Source of the DNA: Moorena sp. SIO3H5 | GTDB lineage: Bacteria > Cyanobacteriota > Cyanobacteriia > Cyanobacteriales > Coleofasciculaceae | Direction of reading: 5' to 3' | DNA: 40,051 nucleotides | NCBI RefSeq assembly: GCF_010692395.1 | Contig: NZ_JAAHHS010000035.1 | Coordinates: 1 to 40,051, forward strand | Shown here: positions 8,973-15,553 of the stretch, piece by piece | Position numbering within the stretch: position 1 is the first letter of the stretch | How the letters are laid out: every line of letters starts with the position of its first letter | Translations under genes and position numbers: made by a program | The notes under the pieces: generated by a model | What the model saw: the letters and a program-made list of their open reading frames with translations, nothing else | What the model was told of the DNA's origin: nothing | Database searches by the model: none

Positions 8973-10142
8973 TTATTCACAATTATCAAAAGCAAAACAT
9001 TGATTAACTATGTGGGGCAATTCGTTGTCAATATCAATACCAGTCCCTCGTTTAGCCAGCACTTTAACCTCATTGAGAATGCAATTCATGAAAACCCTAT
9101 TATTGGTCAATCCCTCTTGACCAATTTGTTCCAGAGCTAACTCAACTGAAGCTCTGCCCGATTGCATTCCTAAAGCTAAGTTATTTTTGTTTGTCAAACT
9201 AGCAATATCTAAACTTTGGTAAAGCATCGGATCTTTAGCAATTGCTTTGACGTGAACCCCAGCATAGTGAGTGAACGCATTTTTTCCCATAATGGGTAAA
9301 ATAGGCGGAATTGAAATATGGGAATATTCACTCACAATATGGTATAGATCCTTAAGATAGTTAAACTCCCAAGGCAATTCTGATTCAACCATCTCGCCCA
9401 AATTGACCAATAATGTTGCTAAATCAACAATACCAGCACGTTCTCCTAACCCCATCACAGTTACATCGATAATGTCTGCTCCACCCTGGTAAGCATCAAG
9501 AGCATTAGCCAGTGCTAAACCTCTATCATTGTGACAATGAACAGCAATTTTAGGATATAGTTGTTGTCCAGCTAGTTTTTCCTTCAAAGTTTTGACAAAA
9601 TACGAGTAACTGCGATCGTTCTTAAATGGAGTAGCATATCCTGTTGTGTCTGCGATGCTAATAATATCTGCGCCTGCTTGTACCGCAGCGCTTGCTACTT
9701 CAATAACTTGTTCGATTGAGGTACGTGTGGTATCTTCTGGTGTATAGCGAATTAATAGGTTTGGGTTTTGTGCTTTGGCATAGCTAATAACTTCCACCAC
9801 TTGCTCAATGGCATTTTCGATTGTAATTTGGTAGTCACGCTCTAAACGGTGATTGGCAACACTCAGGAAGATACCCAAAAAATCGATTTTACAATCTAAT
9901 GCTTTTTGAACATGATCGATACGACAAAGAGAGTGAGCACCAATCTTAGCATTCAATCCCGCATTAGAAACCAAGGCTACAGCTTCACAAATTTCAGGAC
10001 CAACAGCAGGATTTCCTACTTCAATAATATCAATACCAATTCGATCTAAAAGTTTAGCAATTAATAACTTGGTTTCAGGGGAAAAATAAACACCAGGAGT
10101 TTGTTCTCCTTCTCTTAGGGTAGAGTCAAGAATCTGCAACAT
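8973..10142 (-). CDS. Homocitrate synthase / isopropylmalate synthase-like aldolase (DRE-TIM)
   Basis: 389 residues, length of NifV/LysS-type homocitrate synthases and lacking the LeuA regulatory domain. The N-terminal LDSTLREGEQTPGVYFSPE (about 4-22) is the DRE-TIM metal/base motif, RYTPEDTTRTSIEQV (about 126-140) follows, and VHCHNDRGLALANALDAYQGGA (about 202-223) is the HxH metal site. The family condenses acetyl-CoA with a 2-oxo acid. The alpha-aminoadipate lysine pathway is not expected in cyanobacteria and no nif gene is visible here, so the oxo-acid substrate is open. A ribosome-binding sequence AAGGAGA lies about 12 nt before the ATG. First gene of a probable operon running down to 6442 or 5960. 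Confidence 0.78.
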   Translation of the reverse strand: MLQILDSTLREGEQTPGVYFSPETKLLIAKLLDRIGIDIIEVGNPAVGPEICEAVALVSNAGLNAKIGAHSLCRIDHVQKALDCKIDFLGIFLSVANHRLERDYQITIENAIEQVVEVISYAKAQNPNLLIRYTPEDTTRTSIEQVIEVASAAVQAGADIISIADTTGYATPFKNDRSYSYFVKTLKEKLAGQQLYPKIAVHCHNDRGLALANALDAYQGGADIIDVTVMGLGERAGIVDLATLLVNLGEMVESELPWEFNYLKDLYHIVSEYSHISIPPILPIMGKNAFTHYAGVHVKAIAKDPMLYQSLDIASLTNKNNLALGMQSGRASVELALEQIGQEGLTNNRVFMNCILNEVKVLAKRGTGIDIDNELPHIVNQCFAFDNCE

Positions 10143-10468
10143 TACGTGACAAAATCTCCTTTTCTGGTAATTAACTAAGCTTACTCAAAACTTGGTTCCA
10201 GGCTTGAGGGCATCATAGAATTAAATGCAGTCGTTTTCAATATGAGCATGGAAAATCAGTTTACCACTACTGGAGTCAGTCATTTTCCAAGATGTGTCAG
10301 GCAGTCAGCCTACTCCCTACTCCCGCTCAACCCAGGGCTTTGTACTTCACCGAATTGATAAATGCTATAATTTGTGACTACCTAGTTTTTTGTGCCAAAT
10401 CTGGATCGTTTGGATTGGAAGTAGTAGCTAAAAATAGCTGTGGTAGTAGTAGTCCAGAATTAGCTTTG
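10143..10468. other. Intergenic region upstream of the homocitrate-synthase-like gene
   Basis: About 330 bases with no coding signal. The minus-strand cassette promoter should lie near 10150-10250, but I see no convincing -35/-10 pair. Confidence 0.4.
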
Positions 10469-10597
10469 TAAGTAGGTGGGCGTAATTAAGTGTAAAATAG
10501 CGATTGAAATTCAAAATCCCAAAAACCCTATGAATAAAGGATTTCAGCTTCATTTTCGGATTTTTAGTTTTAACGTTTATTTATGCCCACCTACTTA
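10469..10597. mobile_element. MITE-like element with TA-ended inverted repeats
   Basis: The 13-base terminal repeat TAAGTAGGTGGGC (10469-10481) is matched perfectly by its reverse complement at 10585-10597, giving a 129-bp non-coding unit that begins and ends with TA. Such ends are typical of IS630/Tc1-mariner-derived MITEs, which duplicate TA. A related unit lies at 27263-27362. The interior is AT-rich and non-coding. Confidence 0.7.
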
Positions 10598-10691
10598 GTC
10601 AGCAAACTCTGGATAGCGGGAGAGAGGAAAAACTTAGTTGACATTTTACGGTACAACACGCTATTATAAGTAAGCCGTCAAGGTAACTCAG

Positions 10692-10833
10692 CTGAGCAAG
10701 TACATTAAACCCCAAAGAAGTCGCTGAGTTGCTAGGCGTTAACATCATGAGTTTAGCTAGATGGGAAAAGCCAAGAATTATCCAAGGGATTAAAACACCA
10801 TCTCGATAACGGAGACAAGAATTATCCCGAATT
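10692..10833 (+). pseudogene. Remnant of IS607-type serine recombinase (TnpA), N-terminal HTH only
   Basis: Reading from 10711 gives PKEVAELLGVNIMSLARWEK then PRIIQGIKTPSR, stop, RRQELSRI. This is the MerR-like helix-turn-helix at the N-terminus of IS607 transposases (usual form 'KPKEVAELLGVS..TLRRWEKEGKI..IRTPGGHRR'). The start appears mutated to CTG (10692-10694, then SKYIKP), an extra C near 10710-10713 breaks the frame, and TAA at 10807-10809 interrupts the HTH end. The catalytic resolvase domain (about 150 codons) is missing, and the remnant runs straight into the tnpB start. Confidence 0.75.
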
Positions 10834-11931
10834 ATGCTCAGAGCCTTCAAAACCAAATTAAAACTGAATAACAAACAGAAAACCTTGATGGCTAAACACG
10901 CCGGTTATTCACGATGGATTTGGAATTGGGCACTCCGGATGTGGAACGAGGCTTATAAAGAAGGTTTGAAGCCTTCAGCCAAAAAGCTTAAAAAATTCTA
11001 CACTAATCATGTTAAACCTCAATATCCGTGGCAATCCACTCTAAGTTCAAGGGTTTATCAATTCGCCTTTATGTACTTAGGGGAAGCGTTCAAACGATTT
11101 TTTCAAGGTACGTCTCAACATCCTAAGTTCAAGAAAAAAGGTAGAAATGATAGCTTTACTCTTGATAACTGTGGCAGGATAATGGAGTTTTCAGGAACTC
11201 GATTAAAACTTCCCTTTATTGGATGGGTCAGTACATACGAACCTTTACCGGAAATCCAGACTAAGAGAGTCACGATCACTCGAATAGCTGATTCTTGGTA
11301 TCTGTCTGTAGCCTACGAGTTTGAACCTGAACACACCGTAAAATCTAGAGAATATCTGGGTGTTGATGTTGGGGTTAAAGTTATTGCCACTTGTTCCGAT
11401 GGAACTGTTTTTAAAAACCCAAGAGCTTATAAAAAAGCTAAGAAAAAATTAGCTCGACTTCAACGAGAATTATCTAGAAGAAAGATAGCTTCTAAAAACA
11501 GATATAAAACTAAACTGAAGCTAGCTAAAGCTCATCAAAGGGTTGCTAACATCCGGAAAGATGCAATCCATAAACTAACCTCCTGGCTAGGCAAGAACCA
11601 CGCAGTCATTGGGTTAGAAGATTTGAAGGTTTCCGGCCTGTTGAAAAACCACAAGCTGGCGAGTGCAATCGCTGATTCTGCCTTCTATGAGATTCGTCGT
11701 CAACTCGAATATAAATCCGAGTGGTACAGTTCAGAATTAGTGTTTGCAGATAGGTTCTATCCATCAACTAAAACCTGTTCAAGCTGTGGCCATGTTCAAC
11801 AAATGCCACTCAAAGAACGAGTTTTTGACTGTGAGGCTTGCGATTACATCGCTGATCGTGATCTGAACGCAAGTCTCAATTTACAACGTTTAGCCGAGGG
11901 CTTCTCGGTGATCGCCTGTGTCAGTAAGTAG
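10834..11931 (+). CDS. tnpB: TnpB, RNA-guided nuclease-type transposon protein (IS607/IS605 OrfB)
   Basis: 365 residues. The N-terminal helix-turn-helix region is MLRAFKTKLKLNNKQ...WNWAL; the RuvC-like catalytic acids are D in GVDVGVK (about 176), E in GLEDLK (about 264) and D in IADRDLNASLNL (about 343). The Zn-finger pair is CSSCG (about 311-315) and CEACD (about 328-332). All nuclease signatures are therefore intact. The protein ends at ACVSK, whereas the same frame after the TAG stop continues with EEAGSKLHYDALCRFVSVL, resembling the tail of related TnpBs, so the C-terminal tail is probably lost by mutation. Its partner transposase is decayed. Confidence 0.92.
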   Translation: MLRAFKTKLKLNNKQKTLMAKHAGYSRWIWNWALRMWNEAYKEGLKPSAKKLKKFYTNHVKPQYPWQSTLSSRVYQFAFMYLGEAFKRFFQGTSQHPKFKKKGRNDSFTLDNCGRIMEFSGTRLKLPFIGWVSTYEPLPEIQTKRVTITRIADSWYLSVAYEFEPEHTVKSREYLGVDVGVKVIATCSDGTVFKNPRAYKKAKKKLARLQRELSRRKIASKNRYKTKLKLAKAHQRVANIRKDAIHKLTSWLGKNHAVIGLEDLKVSGLLKNHKLASAIADSAFYEIRRQLEYKSEWYSSELVFADRFYPSTKTCSSCGHVQQMPLKERVFDCEACDYIADRDLNASLNLQRLAEGFSVIACVSK

Positions 11932-12018
11932 TGCCGACACCTTACGCAACCCAGTTATCTGGAGGAAGCAGGAAGTAAACTTCATTACGACGCTTTATGT
12001 CGTTTTGTGTCAGTTTTA
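11932..12018 (+). pseudogene. tnpB: Decayed C-terminal tail of TnpB / right end of the element
   Basis: In frame with TnpB beyond its TAG stop, this stretch reads through EEAGSKLHYDALCRFVSVL without another stop, suggesting a nonsense or local frameshift mutation. In active TnpB systems the 3' part of the gene and the right end encode the guide RNA, so this segment is also where an omega RNA would lie; that is inference. Confidence 0.5.
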
Positions 12019-12384
12019 CAAAGCAGTATAGTATTTCTGGGCATCACTGGCATAGTGGAGAAAGACTCCCATGACATTAATGGAAATGGCAGCAGCTACG
12101 AGGGGTAAGGGAGGCTGAGAACCACTGCTGATCAGAATAAACGGAGCAACCCAGTAGAGCATTAGTATTCCGAAGCCAAGAATTCCGATGCCAATGGGCA
12201 TTTCTTGCTCCCACTGCTTGTCTGGATAGATAGGGTCTTTGAGTAGCCACATCACCCCATAGGTACCATGGAGGGCTAGGTAAACCCATGGGCCAAGGGT
12301 GAAATTCTGGTAGAAAACCATTAATCCCAGCACTACTAGAGCGGTAAGTCCTTTGTGGAGATTGATGAAGTGCTTGATTTTCAT
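12016..12384 (-). CDS. Truncated membrane protein, N-terminal part of a DUF1295-like family
   Basis: 122 residues with about four hydrophobic helices (about 12-29, 30-46, 65-86, 93-110). MKIKHFINLHKGLTALVVLG and the end ISINVMGVFLHYASDAQKYY resemble the first half of DUF1295/steroid-reductase-like membrane proteins, which normally continue with 'TLK...GLITDGLF...RNPNYLGE'. Here the frame ends at YYTAL, exactly where the TnpB element's right end begins, and the missing second half is not visible nearby. I read it as a 3'-truncated gene; function unknown and probably lost. Confidence 0.6.
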   Translation of the reverse strand: MKIKHFINLHKGLTALVVLGLMVFYQNFTLGPWVYLALHGTYGVMWLLKDPIYPDKQWEQEMPIGIGILGFGILMLYWVAPFILISSGSQPPLPLVAAAISINVMGVFLHYASDAQKYYTAL

Positions 12385-13096
12385 AACTAGGGTGTCTGAT
12401 CGATTAAAGGCTTGCTAATTCACTACCGTAATTCTACGGAAATTTGTGATAGTGTTTCCACAATTAACCACTCTATCAGTGGATTGAAATTAGTGTTCAG
12501 TAGTAAGTGAGTAAGTACCTGGACATAAAATATAGTCACTATGTTAACTTTTGTAAAGTTACTCCATTCTTTGCTGTGAAAAGTTTCCAGTTCATGATTT
12601 TATAGTTTCCATAATCAACGTTAATTGAATACGACGACTTATCTTAAAGGTGATATTACTACCGTAATTTTACTTAAACGGGTTATAAAATTCATAAATA
12701 ATAACGGACAAGTTAAGTAGTAAAAATACATTAAATGTATCAATAAAGACTTGGTGATTTCAGAATATTTTCTTAAAATAATTCACGTAATACTCAGTAT
12801 TTTGTCTTAAAAATACTCTAATTGATAGAATGCTGATTTATGATGAACTAGAACGTTTACATTTGATTTGTGAACAAAAAACCTGTTGAAATAATAATTT
12901 CAGCTAGTTTAGCGTTCACGAATCATTTAAAAACGCGCTTAGCAGTTCAACTTTGGGTGAGCTACTTTCCTCCTTAGTTTTAGGTAGCAGGGAGTAGGGA
13001 TCAGGGAGCAAGAAATAAATTTATTTACATTTACCTCACCTTTACTAGGAAACCCTATAGCTCAGGTTTAATCAACGAAAGCAATTTCAAACTATT
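12385..13096. other. AT-rich intergenic region without genes
   Basis: About 710 bases. It holds two copies of the word ACTACCGTAATT (near 12423 and 12658) and a short heptamer-like array of GGGAGTAG/GGGATCA type near 12985-13010, but no ORF, tRNA or clear hairpin. It may contain the promoter for the downstream gene of unknown function. Confidence 0.5.
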
Positions 13097-13831
13097 ATGT
13101 TTATCATTGATCCAGAAGCAGCGACTCAAAAGATTGAGTCGCTGGATAAATCTACAATTATTTTTAATAATAAACTATTCACTAGAGGTTTTGATATTTT
13201 TCCAAATGCTTATAAAAAAGCTTTTCAGTTTTGTATTGGTAAGAAAAATGAGGAATATTCGCCTGTTTATTTGCTAGTAGAACATCCGCATTATATTACA
13301 ATTTGGATTGAGCAAGAAGAGGTAAGTGTAACCGACGATGTTTTTACTTCACCAATAAATAGTGATCAACCTAAATCCACTGATTCATTATTACTAAAAG
13401 CACCTAGATATCAAGGCAAAAGTCCTAGACATCTTGATGGTGAAGAATCCAGAAATCATAACCAGTTTCCTACGCCAGTTTTATCCGATTTAGTCCCGAA
13501 AGATGTTTCAGTTTCCGAAGCTTCGATAGTAACTCAAAACGCCGCATACTGGTACAATCCGACAGAATCTGATTCCCCCCAAAATCCAAAAGTACCTACC
13601 GGTAATCTCAATCAGCAGCAAGAGATTCCGGAATCTGAATTTCAAGTGCATCCTCAGTGTCAGCAAATTACTGAGGAATCTCTTAAACGGCTGTCTAAAA
13701 AGAAATATCGAGGAATTTATTACCAGGAGCAAGATATCTTGATCCAGCTACCGGAATCGGAGTTATCTCTCAATTCTCAGGTATTGGATCAAAAAGAGTC
13801 TAAAAAAACCTATCGAGGGGTTCCTTACTAA
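13097..13831 (+). CDS. Protein of unknown function with C-terminal YRG-x-Y motifs, paralogue 1
   Basis: 244 residues, soluble, no signal peptide. The conserved N-terminal block (about 1-80) includes ESLDKSTIIFNNKLFTRGFD and PVYLLVEHPHYITIWIEQEE. A variable Ser/Pro/Gln-rich linker follows, then AAYWYNPTESDSPQNPKVPT and two C-terminal motifs, KKKYRGIYY and KKTYRGVPY (the protein ends on the latter). The 'YRG-x-x-Y' motif recalls the short DUF4278 proteins of cyanobacteria ('..YRGxxY'). About half of the protein is shared with 14680-15402. I do not recognise a function; the architecture suggests a linker joining a folded head to short repeated ligand motifs. Confidence 0.75.
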   Translation: MFIIDPEAATQKIESLDKSTIIFNNKLFTRGFDIFPNAYKKAFQFCIGKKNEEYSPVYLLVEHPHYITIWIEQEEVSVTDDVFTSPINSDQPKSTDSLLLKAPRYQGKSPRHLDGEESRNHNQFPTPVLSDLVPKDVSVSEASIVTQNAAYWYNPTESDSPQNPKVPTGNLNQQQEIPESEFQVHPQCQQITEESLKRLSKKKYRGIYYQEQDILIQLPESELSLNSQVLDQKESKKTYRGVPY

Positions 13832-14679
13832 GTTTGTTTGATTGTAGACAATCAGATGCTTGAGGGACTTTCGTCCTGGGTTGCGCGGGAGTAGGGAGTA
13901 GGGAGCTTGGGATCCACCGCAAACTCCTCCCAAGAGGCACCGGCTTTAGCCAAGAGGGCTAGCTGCTGTTGGTTATTTTCTACAAAAACATTGCAATATC
14001 TACAAAGATGAGTTATTCTTTAAGAATAGATTTAATTCCATTAAAGATACTTTGTAACTTAAATTAAAGCCGATAACCAAGGTTTTGGTAGTTACGTGTT
14101 TTTGTCCAGAGTGGAGTTTGATTTATGCGCTAAGCCGGGCTTCGTCTGGGTTTAGCTTTGGGAGATACCCCCTGGCTGCGAGAGCAGCTTGCATTAGTGG
14201 GCTAAAATCTTCAAAGTAGATTTTGGTAGCTAAAAAGTATCGGACAAGAGATCCTCAGTTCTTGATGCAGTCGCTCATGGGGGTAACCCCCATGAGCGAC
14301 TGCCGTTGGTTTCCCCCACTCGCGCTTTGCATCAAGACAGGGGAGACAAGGAAAGTTGGGTTAATTGTCAAACTAGCTACATTTTATGATAGACAATTAA
14401 CTTTATTTGTGTTATTGCGTTTTTATTTATTTAATCCACTCTAACTACTTTGTCTTGACCCACATAGCCCTGAAACCGTTAATTTACTCGGCAAGACTCT
14501 AGCTTGATGCCCAAAATTCCGGTATTAATGACATAAATTATCAGTAGATTGGGTAAAGGATGTAGCCAAATCTGCGACGCAATTGGCTACATTTTTCCGT
14601 TGACACTTCGAGAGCCAAATTGCCACAATCTCACCAACTATTTTCATATAATAGATTAAATAGGGGGTAAACTACCCAA
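13832..14679. other. Repeat-bearing spacer between the two paralogues
   Basis: About 850 bases without a credible gene. It contains a GGGAGTA heptamer patch (about 13890-13908), an imperfect hairpin (GCTAAGCC at 14129 with GGGTTTAGC at 14148) and the long palindrome annotated separately at 14261-14336. The 14223-14444 reading frame lies over this palindrome and is not credible. Confidence 0.6.
14261..14336. repeat. Dispersed 'core' hairpin module, symmetric copy
   Basis: A perfect 17-bp stem: GCAGTCGCTCATGGGGG (14267-14283) pairs with 14287-14303 across a TAA loop. An outer repeat CTTGATGCA (14261-14269) is matched by TGCATCAAG (14328-14336). The asymmetric form of the same module recurs near 27465, 28871 and 37206. 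Confidence 0.85.
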
Positions 14680-15402
14680 ATGTTAATTATTGATCAAGAA
14701 AAGAGTAATCAAGAAGAGATTCAGTGGGTGGATGAATCTACAATTATTTTCCAAAATAAACAATTCACTAGAGGTTTTGATCTTCCCCTAAATGCTTATG
14801 AAAAAGCCCTCAAGTTTTGTTGTTGCGAAATCTCTGAGGAATCTCGGCCTCTGTGTTTAATTTTAAAACATCCCCATTATCTGACAGTTTGGATTGAGCA
14901 ACAAGGGGTGAGTTTAATCGATGAAGCTTCTGCTTCACCAATCAATAGCCCCCAACCGGAAAGGAGAGTTTCTGACACTCTTGATGGTGAAGCAACCACA
15001 AATCATAACCAACTCCCTGTATCAGGTAAACCTGATTCACTGTCAAAATCTGAAACATCTTCAGAAACTGCAATTATCACTTGCGCTACGCGCACGCTGC
15101 GCGAACAAGAAGCTGGTTACTGGTACAATCCACCGGAATCTGAGTCTGTGGCAACTCCAAAAGTAGCTACTGGTAATCTCAATCAGGAGCAAGAGATTCC
15201 AGACTCTCAGTTCCACCTGCATCCTAGGTGTCAGGAAATTACTGAGCAATCTATTAAACGGCTGTCTAAAAAAAAATATCGAGGGATTTCCTATGAAGTG
15301 GAAACTATCTTAATCCAGTTACCGGAATCCGAGTTAACGACCGATGATAAAGGGTTTGTTCGAAAAAAGTCTAAAAAGCGATATCGAGGAATTTCTTATT
15401 AA
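14680..15402 (+). CDS. Protein of unknown function with C-terminal YRG-x-Y motifs, paralogue 2
   Basis: 240 residues, clear paralogue of the 13097 gene. Shared blocks are DESTIIFQNKQFTRGFDLPL with LKHPHYLTVWIEQQGVSLID, then GYWYNPPESES with VATGNLNQEQEIPDSQFHLH, and the end SKKKYRGISY ... SKKRYRGISY. Relative to paralogue 1 it has an eight-residue insertion CATRTLRE (15082-15105) encoded by a 24-nt GC-rich palindromic repeat, inserted exactly between conserved positions. The frame stays open, so the protein should still be made. Function unknown. The paralogues are in direct orientation 848 nt apart, indicating tandem duplication. Confidence 0.78.
   Translation: MLIIDQEKSNQEEIQWVDESTIIFQNKQFTRGFDLPLNAYEKALKFCCCEISEESRPLCLILKHPHYLTVWIEQQGVSLIDEASASPINSPQPERRVSDTLDGEATTNHNQLPVSGKPDSLSKSETSSETAIITCATRTLREQEAGYWYNPPESESVATPKVATGNLNQEQEIPDSQFHLHPRCQEITEQSIKRLSKKKYRGISYEVETILIQLPESELTTDDKGFVRKKSKKRYRGISY
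15082..15105. repeat. 24-nt GC-rich palindromic repeat inserted in frame
   Basis: The segment begins TGCGCTACGCGCACG and ends CTGCGCGAA. The paralogue at 13097 aligns directly on both sides with these 24 nt absent. Related GC-rich words occur in intergenic repeats near 15421, 18899 and 29953. Confidence 0.85.
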
Positions 15403-15420
15403 GTTCATAAGTAAGCATAT

Positions 15421-15541
15421 GCGCTACGGGCACGCGTGCGCGTTCAGCGCTCAGCTGTCAGCTGTCAGCCGTTGGCCTATGGCTGTTCGCGTAGCGTGGG
15501 CGTAGCCCATATGCTGATAGCTGATAGCTGATAGCTGATCG
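15421..15541. repeat. Palindromic and heptamer repeat cluster
   Basis: Contains a GC-rich palindrome around CACGCGTGCG, a GTTCGCGTAGCGTGGGCG copy (about 15484-15501) and several CTGATAG heptamers between the paralogue gene and putA. No coding content. Confidence 0.8.
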
Positions 15542-15553
15542 CTTACCTAAAAA

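Noticed and set aside
8973..10142. Naming the enzyme NifV or LeuA
   Set aside because: The LeuA C-terminal regulatory domain is absent and there is no nif context; the motifs fit the wider family only.
10599..10874. 91-residue minus-strand frame
   Set aside because: It is antisense to the IS607 recombinase remnant and tnpB start; no supporting motif.
14223..14444. 73-residue plus-strand frame
   Set aside because: It reads through the 14261-14336 palindrome module and the same peptide words occur wherever that repeat lies.
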